The notes: generated by a model not told the origin, from the sequence alone. A stretch of DNA of 39,687 nucleotides from Bacteroidota bacterium (GCA_005884665.1 VBAT01000043.1:14168-53854), one strand, 5' to 3'; positions 7,007-15,623 are shown, counted from the stretch's first letter. Program-made: numbers and translations.

Positions 7007-8500
7007 ATGCACATGAAAAAGCTATTCGCTATCGTTCTTTTATTGCCCGTTCTGATCGCCTCAGCACAGAAAAAAAATGACCCCACAACCTTCGCCAAAT
7101 CCATCACGCCGGATGACATGAAAAAGCATCTCTACATTGTTGCTTCCAAAGAAATGGAGGGCAGGGAAACTGCTACGCCTGGACAGAAAAAAGCTGCGGC
7201 TTATATTGAAAGCCAGTTCAGATCTCTTGGACTGACACCTGGTAATAATGGCAGCTATCAACTGCCCTATGGCGTTTACCAGGATTCACTTCTTAGCGCT
7301 TCTATCGACGTCAACGGAAAAATTTTTGAACTGGACAAGGATTTTTCATTGAGCATCGGTCAGACCAGCACCGCCACCTATCGTTTTGGTGAAATCGTAT
7401 TTGTAGGCAATGGCCTGGTAGACTCACTGCACGATGATTATAAAGGACTTGATGTGCGTGGCAAAGCCGTATTGATGCTCCCTGCACAGGTACAACAGGG
7501 TCGAGGCAATTTTACCAACCCGTTTGCAAGACTGGATGCGGCTCAAAAAAATGGGGCAGTTGCGGTGCTGGTGATTGGGGCTAATTTCCCACGATCGACT
7601 AAAACCAACCCCAAAGGTAACATGTATGTAAACGCTTTCCAGAAGGTGGTTCGGCCCAATCAATTCCAGGTTTCGGAAAAAGTCGCAGAAGCGATCATGG
7701 GTGATGATTATGCCAAGGCAAAAGCGGGTGCTATTCCTCCTAAAACCTATCCCGCTGATCTTACATTGGCTTTTAATAAGGCTACTACCAATCTTCAAAG
7801 CAGTGATGTGCTCGGAGTATTGGAAGGCACTGTAACGGGACATTATGATCATTTGGGTAAACGTGATACTGTTATTTATTATGGCGCCGACGATGACGGC
7901 TCAGGAACTGTAGGCGTTTTGGAAATTGCAGAAGCGTTCGTAAAGGCCAAACAAGCTGGCAAGGGTCCGAGAAGAACAATGGTGTTCATGACAGTGAGTG
8001 GTGAAGAAAAAGGACTATGGGGATCGGCTTACTATACCAACCACCCCGTATTTCCACTGGACAAAACAACAGTTGATCTGAACATAGATATGATTGGACG
8101 TGTGGACACAAGCCGTCACCAGGGCGATTCTTCTAATTATGTGTACGTGGTGGGCGACGATAAAATAAGCACCGATCTTAAGGTAATTAGTGAGTCGATC
8201 AATAAGAAGTATACAAAGATGGAATTAGATTATAAATTCAATGATCCGAATGACAGGCAGCGCATTTATTTCCGCAGTGACCATTACAATTTCGCGCAAA
8301 AAGGCGTTCCTATCATTTTCTATTATGATGGGATGCTGGGAGGCGACTATCACCGTCCAACTGATACACCTGATAAGATCAATTATAACCTGATGGCAAA
8401 AAGAGCACAACTTGTTTTTTATACAGCCTGGGAAATGGCCAACAGGGATGCGATGCTGAAGAGAGATCTAAAGCTCGAAGTCCCGCAGAGAGGGTTCTGA
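7007..8500 (+). CDS. secreted M28-family zinc aminopeptidase
   Basis: An N-terminal signal peptide (KKLFAIVLLLPVLIASAQ) indicates export. A PA-like insert spans about residues 125-255. The M28 catalytic core follows: the first zinc ligand in GHYDHLG (His279), the bridging Asp in GADDDGSG, the Glu pair in SGEEKG (333-334), the Asp in NIDMIG (361), and the last His in DYHRPTDT. It probably trims peptides outside the inner membrane. One oddity: between VLEGT and VTGHYDHLG the usual strand of about 8-11 residues (typically acidic then hydrophobic) seems missing. Start could be 7007 or the second ATG at 7013. Confidence 0.92.
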   Translation: MHMKKLFAIVLLLPVLIASAQKKNDPTTFAKSITPDDMKKHLYIVASKEMEGRETATPGQKKAAAYIESQFRSLGLTPGNNGSYQLPYGVYQDSLLSASIDVNGKIFELDKDFSLSIGQTSTATYRFGEIVFVGNGLVDSLHDDYKGLDVRGKAVLMLPAQVQQGRGNFTNPFARLDAAQKNGAVAVLVIGANFPRSTKTNPKGNMYVNAFQKVVRPNQFQVSEKVAEAIMGDDYAKAKAGAIPPKTYPADLTLAFNKATTNLQSSDVLGVLEGTVTGHYDHLGKRDTVIYYGADDDGSGTVGVLEIAEAFVKAKQAGKGPRRTMVFMTVSGEEKGLWGSAYYTNHPVFPLDKTTVDLNIDMIGRVDTSRHQGDSSNYVYVVGDDKISTDLKVISESINKKYTKMELDYKFNDPNDRQRIYFRSDHYNFAQKGVPIIFYYDGMLGGDYHRPTDTPDKINYNLMAKRAQLVFYTAWEMANRDAMLKRDLKLEVPQRGF

Positions 8501-8554
8501 TACGGACATCTTCAGTCGATATTGCCTGCGATCATCAATTATTGCAATTCTTTT

Positions 8555-8583
8555 AAAGCCGTTCCTTCCGGAACGGCTTTTTA
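8555..8583 (+). terminator. intrinsic terminator after the M28 peptidase gene
   Basis: Perfect 11-base-pair stem AAAGCCGTTCC / GGAACGGCTTT with a TTCC loop, followed by T-rich sequence. Confidence 0.9.
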
Positions 8584-8607
8584 TTATATTGTGTAAAACC
8601 TTCCATC

Positions 8608-9057
8608 ATGATAGAAAACGGCAACACCACTCAACAACCAGACAGTGAAGTGTCGGGTTATTATGAGAATTATAGTGAGACGCAGAAAGAAGTTTTGGCC
8701 ATAGAGATCCATAAAACACGCAATAACCTTTTTATTGCCGCAGCCATTTTGCTGGTAAGTGGTTTTCTCGGACTTGCTATGTTAAGCGCTTTTAACCTCA
8801 TAACGGTCCTTGCGGTGTCAGCAATACCTGTAATACTTACGGGCTTAGGTTTTTTAGCGAATAAAGAACCATTGACGGCGATAATTATTGCAGCGGTCGT
8901 ATTTTTCGGGGAATGGATCTATACAATAGCTATTACCGGAGGCCGCGGCGCTATTATGGGCTGGCTTGTGCGGGCAATAGTTATTTACCTGCTTATCGCC
9001 GGGCTACAACATGCAAAGGAAGCCATGCGAATAAAGAGAGAACTCGGAGTAAAATAG
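8608..9057 (+). CDS. small four-helix membrane protein, unknown function
   Basis: 149 residues. About 35 polar N-terminal residues are followed by four hydrophobic segments near 40-60 (LFIAAAILLVSGFLGLAML), 64-85, 91-111 and 116-135, and a short basic tail. I do not recognise a named family. It follows the M28 terminator and is followed, overlapping its stop codon, by a hexamer repeat cluster. Composition and start context match the neighbours, so it appears to be a real native gene. Confidence 0.75.
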   Translation: MIENGNTTQQPDSEVSGYYENYSETQKEVLAIEIHKTRNNLFIAAAILLVSGFLGLAMLSAFNLITVLAVSAIPVILTGLGFLANKEPLTAIIIAAVVFFGEWIYTIAITGGRGAIMGWLVRAIVIYLLIAGLQHAKEAMRIKRELGVK

Positions 9058-9129
9058 AGCGAGAACCAGAGCGGGAGCGAGGAAAAACATATCATAGAAC
9101 CATCGCTCTCTTTCTCCGCTTTTCTCTTT
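9056..9129. repeat. hexamer repeat cluster with opposed runs
   Basis: Period-six units AGAGCG, AGAACC, AGAGCG, GGAGCG begin on the stop codon at 9055-9057. After a spacer, CGCTCT, CTTTCT, CCGCTT, TTCTCT run in the other orientation (about 9103-9127). This is the same opposed design as the 7-, 8- and 9-base clusters elsewhere. Confidence 0.7.
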
Positions 9130-9133
9130 GAGT

Positions 9134-9141
9134 TAACTTTG
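9134..9141 (+). promoter_or_regulatory. -7 box TAACTTTG for the LLM oxidoreductase gene
   Basis: Exact TAnnTTTG match whose last base is only six bases before the ATG at 9148. Transcription would start at or next to the A of the ATG, predicting a leaderless mRNA. A TTTG at 9127-9130 is too close to be the -33 element. Confidence 0.6.
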
Positions 9142-9147
9142 ACGCCC

Positions 9148-10182
9148 ATGGAAATCGGAGTTTATACTTTCGCGGATCTCGGAACTCATCCGACCACTAA
9201 GGAAACTATCAGCCCGCGCCAGCGGATGATCAACCTGCTCGAAGAAATTGAGCTGGCAGACCAATTGGGACTGGATGTATTTGCAGTTGGCGAACATCAT
9301 CGTCCCGATTACCTGGTTTCATCACCGGCTGTTGTACTTGGAGCAGCCGCTGTAAAAACAAAGAACATAAAGTTGTCCAGTGCCGTCACCGTATTGAGCT
9401 CTGATGATCCGGTCCGGGTATTCCAGCAATTCGCCGAAGTGGATCTATTATCAGGCGGCCGCGCAGAGATCATGGCCGGTCGCGGTTCATTTATCGAATC
9501 TTTTCCTTTGTTTGGTTATGATCTTGATAAGTATGATGCCTTATTCACCGAAAAACTGGAAATGCTTTTGAAATTAAATCAAGCAGAAATAATCGACTGG
9601 AAAGGCACCCTGACACAAACTATTAATAAGCGTGGAGTTTATCCAAGACCTTATCAAAAAAAATTACCTGTCTGGGTCGGTGTCGGCGGTACTCCTGAAT
9701 CGGTAGTACGTGCGGCAGAATATGGATTGCCGATGGCTCTCGCGATCATCGGCGGATTGCCGGCAAGATTTGCACCTTACGTACAGCTTTACCGCGATGT
9801 CTATAAAAAAGCGGGGCATGAACTCAGCCAGCTTCAACTGGGTATTAACTCACATACTTATATTGCCGACGACGCGCAGCAGGCAAGGGATGAATTCTAT
9901 CCTCCTTACTCGGAAGTAATGAATCGAATCGGCAGGGAACGTGGATGGCCTCCGGGTACAAGAAAGGATTTTGATGCATCAACTGATCTCAAAGGAGCCT
10001 TATTAGTAGGTAGTCCTCAACAGGTGATCGATAAAATATTATATGAACATGAATTGTTTGGTCATACGCGTTTCCTCGCGCAAATGAGTTTGGGTGCAAT
10101 GCCGCATGATAAAGTATTACATTCAATGGAGTTGTTAGGGACTAAAGTTGCGCCGGAGGTAAAAAAGATTACTGCGAAGTAA
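9148..10182 (+). CDS. LLM-class flavin-dependent oxidoreductase (luciferase-like)
   Basis: 344 residues with the bacterial-luciferase-like TIM barrel: [12 protein letters not shown] at the start, the conserved [19 protein letters not shown] (residues about 36-54), [20 protein letters not shown], and [18 protein letters not shown], as in FMN-dependent monooxygenases. The substrate cannot be predicted; members oxidise varied small molecules with reduced flavin. The start is the ATG at 9148; the in-frame TTG at 9139 lies inside the promoter box. It is a single gene with no flavin reductase partner nearby. Confidence 0.92.
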   Translation: MEIGVYTFADLGTHPTTKETISPRQRMINLLEEIELADQLGLDVFAVGEHHRPDYLVSSPAVVLGAAAVKTKNIKLSSAVTVLSSDDPVRVFQQFAEVDLLSGGRAEIMAGRGSFIESFPLFGYDLDKYDALFTEKLEMLLKLNQAEIIDWKGTLTQTINKRGVYPRPYQKKLPVWVGVGGTPESVVRAAEYGLPMALAIIGGLPARFAPYVQLYRDVYKKAGHELSQLQLGINSHTYIADDAQQARDEFYPPYSEVMNRIGRERGWPPGTRKDFDASTDLKGALLVGSPQQVIDKILYEHELFGHTRFLAQMSLGAMPHDKVLHSMELLGTKVAPEVKKITAK

Positions 10183-10656
10183 ACGAAGTCCTCGATGCGT
10201 GCAATGCGACTACCCGGGAGGCGCTGTCCCGCTAACTTGCGGGAAGGCGCTTGACCTATCACTTTAATTAAACCTATTGTAGTCAGCCTTTGAGGTCAAG
10301 CGCCTCTTTTTCGCCTGGTAAAAAAACACTGACTGCTTTGAAGAAGACAAGCGAAAAATCAGCGCCTTCTTGAGCGCCCATTAGCACGCAGGAAACCCTA
10401 ACTTCTGTAAACACCACAAATAACGGAGTGTTCTAAGGCCGATTTGCAGCGAGACTGCGCGGACATAGGAACTAATATTTCAAATCGGCTTGACTTTTTT
10501 GTTACTTTTTGTGTCAAGACAAAAAGTAAAAAGAGAACCCTATATTACTCCTTTCCCTTATGAAAAAAATTAATCCCGATGGCAATCAGGACAAGTTAAT
10601 AATGATAAATATGCTTTTAGTGGCATATTTTCTGCAAGTCTTATATAAACAACATC
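10183..10656. repeat. 474-base gap holding a long dispersed intergenic element
   Basis: No gene is supported. Near 10203-10225 there is ATGCGACTACCCGGGAGGCG, closely matched at 36493-36512. GCGCTTGACCT (about 10248) pairs with AGGTCAAGCGC (about 10294). GCCGATTTG at 10438-10446 is paired with CAAATCGGC at about 10480. Then TTACTTTTTGT and ACAAAAAGTAA form an 11-base-pair hairpin around 10502-10530. The same GCCGATTTG/CAAATCGGC and hairpin parts recur at 36290-36440, so this is a repeated element. Confidence 0.65.
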
Positions 10657-10893
10657 ATGAACAAAGACCGTGTGGATTATCGACAAGGAATGGACAAATT
10701 CGAGCTGGAAAAAATAAAAGCTGAGTTGATGCAACTCGACCGCGATCTTGTGGAAGCAGATGGCATCCGGCTTAAACCAAGCCAATGCTATCGCTTTGAA
10801 ACCAACCCACCGCACGTACTTTTTAATACCAATTGCCCCGATGCCCTCAGGCAAAAAGTACAGGATATCATTTCAAGACACATTCATGATTGA
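10657..10893 (+). CDS. small conserved protein, unknown function
   Basis: 78 residues, predicted soluble and without a signal peptide. The N-terminal half is charged and helical (KFELEKIKAELMQLDRDLVEADG). The C-terminal half contains PSQCYRFETNPPHVLFNTNCPDALRQKV, with two cysteines about 20 apart and a His, a pattern I recall from short Bacteroidota hypothetical proteins. The start may be ATG 10657 or the in-frame ATG at 10690, which begins MDKFELEK. No operon partner: the next gene is convergent on the other strand 11 bases away. Confidence 0.7.
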   Translation: MNKDRVDYRQGMDKFELEKIKAELMQLDRDLVEADGIRLKPSQCYRFETNPPHVLFNTNCPDALRQKVQDIISRHIHD

Positions 10894-10904
10894 ATGATAT
10901 AGTC

Positions 10905-11723
10905 TTAGTGGGGCTTCCTGATAAAAGCTATCGGCGTCAGTTTGTAATTTAACGCAGACGTAGTGCCACATGTCACATCAACCGTCACGCCGGTTATTCC
11001 CGCAGCACCATCGCCGGCAAGAAATACTGCCGTGTTCGCTATATCTTTCATCAACGGCATTCTCTTCAGCATTGTATCGTCCTCGATCTTCTTAATAAAC
11101 TCCTGGACTTTTGCCCCTCCCTGGTCGATTGCTTCTTTGAAAACCTGCGAGTCAGGTGAACCAGCCGATCTTATATTCACCACTCTTATGCCATGAGGTC
11201 CCAACTCGGAAGCCAGTTGCGCTGAAAAGCTTTCAATGAATTTACAGGCAGGACCAAAACCACCTGAATTAGGATAACTGATACCACCTGGTGTGGCAGT
11301 TAATGAAAGTATCACTCCTGATCGCTGCTTTATCATTACTCTACCGGCAGAAGTACCAGTAATAAAATGACTTTCGATCGCTCTTTGCAATGGCCGGGTA
11401 AAATCATCCGGCGCCATCTCAACCAACGGAACACCCTGGAGATCTTTAAGGCTAATAAGATTGAATGAAATGTCTATGCCACCGGCTTTCTTTATAATGA
11501 AATCAACAAAATTATTTACCTCTTTTATATTCAGTGCGTCGACTTTCATCGCTTCAGCCCTTCCACCAGCATTAATTATCTCTTCTGCAATTTTTTCTAC
11601 GGGTTCCAGCCTATTGCCGGCTGCAAAGATCGTTGCGCCTTCTTTGGCTAAACTGCGGGCAATTTCGCCTCCCAGGGAACCACCTGCACCATAGATAACT
11701 GCATTCCTGTTTTGTAATAACAT
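10905..11723 (-). CDS. SDR-family oxidoreductase with altered active site
   Basis: 272 residues with a Rossmann fold: GAGGSLGGEIA at residues 12-22 is the nucleotide-binding glycine motif, and GGIDISFNLI occupies the usual NNAG position but lacks the NNAG sequence. In classical SDRs a Ser-Tyr-x3-Lys triad follows; here the corresponding stretch is YPNSGGFGPACKFIESF, where Lys161 is present but the residue four before it is Gly and Phe156 lies next to it, so the catalytic Tyr is absent. The C-terminal part (GPHGIRVVNIRSAGSP; GITGVTVDVTCG) is normal for the family. It may bind NAD(P)(H) without classical dehydrogenase chemistry; that is inference. Transcribed alone. Confidence 0.85.
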   Translation of the reverse strand: MLLQNRNAVIYGAGGSLGGEIARSLAKEGATIFAAGNRLEPVEKIAEEIINAGGRAEAMKVDALNIKEVNNFVDFIIKKAGGIDISFNLISLKDLQGVPLVEMAPDDFTRPLQRAIESHFITGTSAGRVMIKQRSGVILSLTATPGGISYPNSGGFGPACKFIESFSAQLASELGPHGIRVVNIRSAGSPDSQVFKEAIDQGGAKVQEFIKKIEDDTMLKRMPLMKDIANTAVFLAGDGAAGITGVTVDVTCGTTSALNYKLTPIAFIRKPH

Positions 11724-11940
11724 AGATTTTTTTACTATTTAAATAAACCGTTAAAAGAATATCAACAATGTTATAAAGCTATTAGAATAAGCCATTTCTA
11801 AGCGGTGCTGATCGCGACAATTTAGAGGCAAAATTGCGTCATCACTAAACCCCTGTGGCCTACTATGGTCATACAATCACCGGCATTAGGTTTGTTTAAC
11901 CATTTATGGAGTAATATTATTTCAGTCAAAATTTTATTTT

Positions 11941-12231
11941 ATGAAAAAGATTTTTTTTGGAATGATTGTGCTGTTGGGCCTTTCGACACTAAAGGCAGAT
12001 GCACAATATGTAAGAAGAAAGCCAGGGTTCAATGTAAATATTTCTTTTAACTCCCATGGTCCGCGCCCTTACCGCGATGCGGTTTGGATGGGCCCTGAAT
12101 GGCAGTGGAGACATGGCCGTTATGTAGAAGTTCGGGGACATTGGGTAAGACGTAGCCAGGGAATGTGGGTACCCGGCAGATGGGTATATACTCGCAGAGG
12201 ATATTACTGGCGTCCTGGATACTGGAGATAA
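11941..12231 (+). CDS. secreted WxxGxW-repeat protein
   Basis: 96 residues: signal peptide (KKIFFGMIVLLGLSTLKADAQ), then a Trp-, Arg- and Tyr-rich mature region with repeats such as PEWQWRHGRYVEVRGHWV, MWVPGRWV and YYWRPGYWR, which fit the YXWGXW/WxxGxW repeat family. These are small exported proteins of unknown function, often cell-envelope associated. The mature part is strongly basic. It has its own terminator at 12251. The 217-base gap upstream shows no other gene. Confidence 0.85.
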   Translation: MKKIFFGMIVLLGLSTLKADAQYVRRKPGFNVNISFNSHGPRPYRDAVWMGPEWQWRHGRYVEVRGHWVRRSQGMWVPGRWVYTRRGYYWRPGYWR

Positions 12232-12250
12232 GCAATTAATTTCTAAAAAT

Positions 12251-12277
12251 AAAAAGCTCCCCCCTCGGGAGCTTTTT
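12251..12277 (+). terminator. intrinsic terminator after the WxxGxW protein gene
   Basis: Stem AAAAAGCTCCC / GGGAGCTTTTT with a five-base loop, ending in T-rich sequence. Confidence 0.88.
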
Positions 12278-12476
12278 ATTTAAATCAATAGATCAGTATA
12301 AGTTTTTCTACACAACCCCACACATAAAACATTTATTTTTTATCAGTGCATGATCGTGTAGAGATTGTTCCCTTTTTATTCCTTTTTCATCAACAGTTTT
12401 GTTAAGAATGCCATGAATGTACTCAATCGATCATGGCGCAATAGTTGTTTTATTTATCACATAAAACATTATAGAT

Positions 12477-12908
12477 ATGAAAAAGACATTCTTAATAGCC
12501 TTGTTTTGTGCGGCAGGTATGACCTTATTTGCACAAACTAATACTCGTCGGTATCCCCCATCTTCTGTTCAACGTTCATGGCAACGTGATTATCCCAACA
12601 GGGACAATGATGCCTGGGAATATAGAAATAACCAGTGGCATACAAAATATTATGACAGGGATCATAATAACCGCGAGGTACATGTTTATTATGACAGGTA
12701 TGGACGTCGTGTGTATTCACAAACTCAATGGGATCGTAATGACCTTCCCGATCGCGTCAGGAACAGAATAAGGTCCAGATATCGCACTGAAAATTATTCA
12801 GCTTACAGGGTCGAAAGACCTGGTGGAAGGTTTTATTTCCAAATACGCCTGGGTAATAACAGGTTGCTATACCTCGATGAAAGGGGCCGTGAAACCAGGA
12901 ATCGTTAA
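12477..12908 (+). CDS. small secreted protein with PepSY-like C-terminal half
   Basis: 143 residues with signal peptide KKTFLIALFCAAGMTLFAQ. The mature N-terminal half is very rich in Arg, Asp, Asn and Tyr (YPNRDNDAWEYRNNQWH). The C-terminal half, LPDRVRNRIRSRYRTENYSAYRV then GRFYFQIRLGNNRLLYLDERG, has the layout of PepSY-like (BLIP-like) domains, in which a helix is followed by strands. No enzyme motif. It stands alone with its own terminator. The family call is from pattern only. Confidence 0.7.
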   Translation: MKKTFLIALFCAAGMTLFAQTNTRRYPPSSVQRSWQRDYPNRDNDAWEYRNNQWHTKYYDRDHNNREVHVYYDRYGRRVYSQTQWDRNDLPDRVRNRIRSRYRTENYSAYRVERPGGRFYFQIRLGNNRLLYLDERGRETRNR

Positions 12909-12938
12909 TCCTTATTTATGAAAATGGAATAAACCAAT

Positions 12939-12965
12939 AAAAGGAGCTCAGTGAGCTCCTTTTAT
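12939..12965. terminator. bidirectional terminator between convergent genes
   Basis: Perfect stem AAAAGGAGCTC / GAGCTCCTTTT with an AGT loop. T runs occur on both strands, so it can end the secreted-protein gene (+) and the serine hydrolase gene (-). Confidence 0.88.
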
Positions 12966-12993
12966 TTTTCATATAGATCCGCCTTTTTCACAA

Positions 12994-14148
12994 TTATTTT
13001 TTCCCTGTTATAATAAGATCATTATACAGGCAATTCACCGTTTTTTTGATCACATCATTAAATCCATCGGTATAGCCCGCATGGCAGCCGCTGGTAATGA
13101 CGACAATCCCAAATTTCTCCTTTGGTTCGAAAAACATGGCGCTATAAAGCCCGTAAGCGGAACCCGTGTGGCCTTTCATGATTTTACCGGGAATAAGATT
13201 AGCGGATGTCATGATGGCGAAACCATAGCCCTCGCTATCTGAATAAACTGCCTGCATTTTTTTAGCGCTTTTCTTTTTTATGATCCTCTTCCCATTATAA
13301 TTCCCATAGTTCATATGCATGATCATATATTTCGCCAGGTCGGTAGCCGATATCTTCATCCCCCCAGTAGGCGAAAAAACCGGCGTGCTATATCCCATTA
13401 CATAGCCAGCAATTTCGGCGCGCCGTGGGTTATATGCCCCTGGAGAAGCTATCAATTTTTTCAACGAATCATCATATTCATACAGGGTTACAAACCGCGA
13501 ACTGTCCAATAAATCCACGCAATAGCCGCCATACACTCCGATTGGATCAAGAATATGATGCTTTACATACTGGTCAAAACGCTCACCTGAAACTTTTTCG
13601 ATAATGGTGCCTACCATATTAAAATTGAGATTACAGTACATATAGCCGGTACCCGGCTCATAATCATTATAACATTTGGCCCAGTCGGGATTTTTAGCGG
13701 GATTAATTACGTCAAGCGTAAAGTAGCCCTGGCTGTCGTTGATGCCGGAACGATGTGACAGCACCATTCGTAACGTGATGATCGTTTGAGGATATTTAGG
13801 GTGCCGGACAGGGAAACCCATGAGGTTACTCATGTCGTCATCAAGCGACAATTTTTTTCGCTGCACAAGTTGCATGATGGATGTGGCCGAAAATGATTTG
13901 GAAATTGAAGCGATCCTAAAAATGCAATCATCAGTAAGTGGCTGGTTGCTTTCCAGGTCCTTCATTCCAAAGGAATGTGTGTAGATGATACTATTGTTTT
14001 TGACAACAGCTACTGAAAGCCCAGCTGCTTCATGCTGCTCCATGATATCGCGAATTTCAGCTTCCGCTTTCTCTACCTGGCAAAAAACGATGAAAGGGAA
14101 AAGCAGTGATGCAAAAAAAGCTATGAAATTTTTATGACGGGACTGCAT
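12994..14148 (-). CDS. exported serine hydrolase, beta-lactamase class C / PBP4* family
   Basis: 384 residues. N-terminal signal sequence (NFIAFFASLLFPFIVFCQ). The family's three active-site elements are present: SISK at 81-84 (nucleophile Ser81 and Lys84), YCN at 171-173 in the usual YxN position, and HTGS at 327-330 in place of KTG. The H-T-G variant and sequence style fit the large family of esterase/D-aminopeptidase/transpeptidase-like proteins, and I would not infer beta-lactam resistance. It lies in the periplasm or at the envelope by its signal. Single gene, convergent with the PepSY-like gene. Confidence 0.92.
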   Translation of the reverse strand: MQSRHKNFIAFFASLLFPFIVFCQVEKAEAEIRDIMEQHEAAGLSVAVVKNNSIIYTHSFGMKDLESNQPLTDDCIFRIASISKSFSATSIMQLVQRKKLSLDDDMSNLMGFPVRHPKYPQTIITLRMVLSHRSGINDSQGYFTLDVINPAKNPDWAKCYNDYEPGTGYMYCNLNFNMVGTIIEKVSGERFDQYVKHHILDPIGVYGGYCVDLLDSSRFVTLYEYDDSLKKLIASPGAYNPRRAEIAGYVMGYSTPVFSPTGGMKISATDLAKYMIMHMNYGNYNGKRIIKKKSAKKMQAVYSDSEGYGFAIMTSANLIPGKIMKGHTGSAYGLYSAMFFEPKEKFGIVVITSGCHAGYTDGFNDVIKKTVNCLYNDLIITGKK

Positions 14149-14185
14149 CGGAATATTTTGCTATAAATATAGACAAACATACTAG

Positions 14186-14300
14186 TTGATTAGTTAATTA
14201 GTTGATTGGTTTGTTAGGGGGACAATATGAATGAACCAATCAACTACTTAATCATTGTGCACGAGGGTTCTTCACGTTTGACTTTTGACTTTTGACCTGC
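14186..14300. repeat. octamer cluster plus TTTTGAC heptamers
   Basis: Units of exactly eight bases at 14186-14217 (TTGATTAG, TTAATTAG, TTGATTGG, TTTGTTAG) face CCAATCAA, CTACTTAA at 14236-14251 in the opposite orientation; AGTTGATTGGTT and AACCAATCAACT form a perfect 12-base inverted repeat. Three heptamers (GTTTGAC, TTTTGAC, TTTTGAC) follow at 14276-14296, inside the end of the minus-strand gene. Confidence 0.8.
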
Positions 14301-14494
14301 CTCAGTTTCTTCCGGACCCAATGGCCTTTCCATAGCCAAAGCCCGGAAAATACGATGAGTGGAAACAGTACCCATTTTATCATCATAACCGCGTTGGGGA
14401 TGTCTTTTACAGGACCGTAGATATATCCTATAATGGGAATGCTGGCAACGATATGCAGCCAGCGAATGATCTTTCTTTCTGTTGCTGCCTTCAT
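14252..14494 (-). CDS. small two-helix membrane protein, unknown function
   Basis: 80 residues with two hydrophobic segments (about 11-28, containing HIVASIPIIGYIYGPV, and 38-55, MIKWVLFPLIVFSGLWLW). This layout recurs in short Bacteroidota membrane proteins whose N-terminus reads like KAATERKIIRWLH; the function is unknown. The basic C-terminal tail QVKSQKSNVKN is encoded by TTTTGAC heptamers, and the stop codon lies at the edge of the octamer cluster, so the natural C-terminus has probably been replaced by repeat sequence. A longer start in another frame (to 14603) is not supported. Confidence 0.75.
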   Translation of the reverse strand: MKAATERKIIRWLHIVASIPIIGYIYGPVKDIPNAVMMIKWVLFPLIVFSGLWLWKGHWVRKKLRQVKSQKSNVKNPRAQ

Positions 14495-14692
14495 AGAGGG
14501 TCTTTTTCAGGTATAACCAATTGGTGGATTTATTTGTAAAATTAGCCCGCATAGCTGCAATGCCGGGGTATATTGGAGGACGATCACCGGGAGTATCCGC
14601 CATTCACCGGCATTTGTGACCAGCGGTTGCGGCCTGGGGAAATTACTCGATAACTTTAGCTAAACCTTTTTTCTCATTTAAACCAAGACTAC

Positions 14693-15226
14693 ATGAAAAA
14701 AATATTTCTTATAACGATCAGCGCCAGCATGATCCTGTCAGCTGCTGCGCAACAATCTAAAACGCCGACGCTAAAAAGTATTTTGCTAGAACAGTTGCGG
14801 TTGTCGCATAATGTAAAAGATTGGTTTGTTCCCGTTAATATCGCTCTTGAGGGCCTTACGCCCGAACAGGCGTCGTGGACTGATGGAAAAGGCAATCATT
14901 CAATTGGCCAGCTGGCCAATCATCTTCTTTTCTGGAACCTGCAGTTGCTCAACAAATTCAAAAACCTGCCGCAACCACCCTTTGACGGAAACAATGATGA
15001 AACTTTTAATAGTTTTAATACCAGGAACTGGAAAGCAACTGTACAAAGATTAGACAGTGTTTTAACGGCCCTGGAAAAAGCGGTCGAAGAATCGGATCAT
15101 AGCAAATTACAATCCTGGTATTCCACCATTGCGCATGTGGGAACGCATAATGCGTATCATACCGGCCAGATCATTTACATACGTAAACTACAGGGAAACT
15201 GGGACCCGGATAAGGGGGTAAAATAA
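14693..15226 (+). CDS. exported DinB-family protein
   Basis: 177 residues. An N-terminal signal peptide (KKIFLITISASMILSAAAQ) is followed by a DinB four-helix-bundle domain. The three metal-binding histidines are visible as His77 (IGQLANHLLFWN) and His152/His156 (THNAYHTGQI). DinB-fold proteins bind divalent metal; several are thiol transferases, but others have no known role. Export is notable, since most DinB proteins are cytoplasmic. It is followed by a convergent small membrane protein gene. Confidence 0.9.
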   Translation: MKKIFLITISASMILSAAAQQSKTPTLKSILLEQLRLSHNVKDWFVPVNIALEGLTPEQASWTDGKGNHSIGQLANHLLFWNLQLLNKFKNLPQPPFDGNNDETFNSFNTRNWKATVQRLDSVLTALEKAVEESDHSKLQSWYSTIAHVGTHNAYHTGQIIYIRKLQGNWDPDKGVK

Positions 15227-15279
15227 TGCGTTTACTTTGATGAAATATTGCTGGCTGTTTAAGCTGTGAACCGGTGAAT

Positions 15280-15570
15280 TCATTTTGACAGCCTGGCAGT
15301 GCTATTGATGTTTTTATTTTTATGTCGCTGGATGAACCACATGATAGTGAAACTGGGAATAAAATCAGTACCCGGTAATATTTCTTCAATAAAGTTCCCG
15401 ATGCCACCCAATACACCCTTCCATCCGCCGAAACTGGCATAGAAGATGATCGCTGAAAGAGGCGCCCAAAAAATATCCCCGATCTCACCAAAAAAAGGAA
15501 TAGCATAAGTTGCATACCCGATCAGGTCCATAATTATACAAAATACGAGAGAGGGTGAACGCCTGTGCAT
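15280..15570 (-). CDS. small conserved membrane protein
   Basis: 96 residues. Hydrophobic segments around IIMDLIGYATYAIPFFGEIG, IFWAPLSAIIFYASF and DFIPSFTIMWFIQ, with conserved-looking EEILPGTDFIPSFTIMW. I recognise this as a recurring Bacteroidota family without a known function. The start at 15570 (MHRRSPSLVFCI) is plausible; the internal Met at residue 14 (15531) is an alternative. Confidence 0.78.
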   Translation of the reverse strand: MHRRSPSLVFCIIMDLIGYATYAIPFFGEIGDIFWAPLSAIIFYASFGGWKGVLGGIGNFIEEILPGTDFIPSFTIMWFIQRHKNKNINSTARLSK

Positions 15571-15623
15571 TTTTCAGAATGTTTTTTCTTAGTAGTTCAA
15601 ATTTGCTGCCGAATTTAGAAAAA

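Noticed and set aside
12994..14148. True beta-lactamase controlled by the BlaI/M56 pair
   Set aside because: The third motif is HTG rather than KTG, the gene is 8 kb away on the other strand, and no CTAATNNATTAG operator was noticed upstream.
14244..14603. 119-codon minus-strand ORF overlapping the small membrane protein
   Set aside because: Wrong frame relative to the conserved two-helix protein and no coding character.
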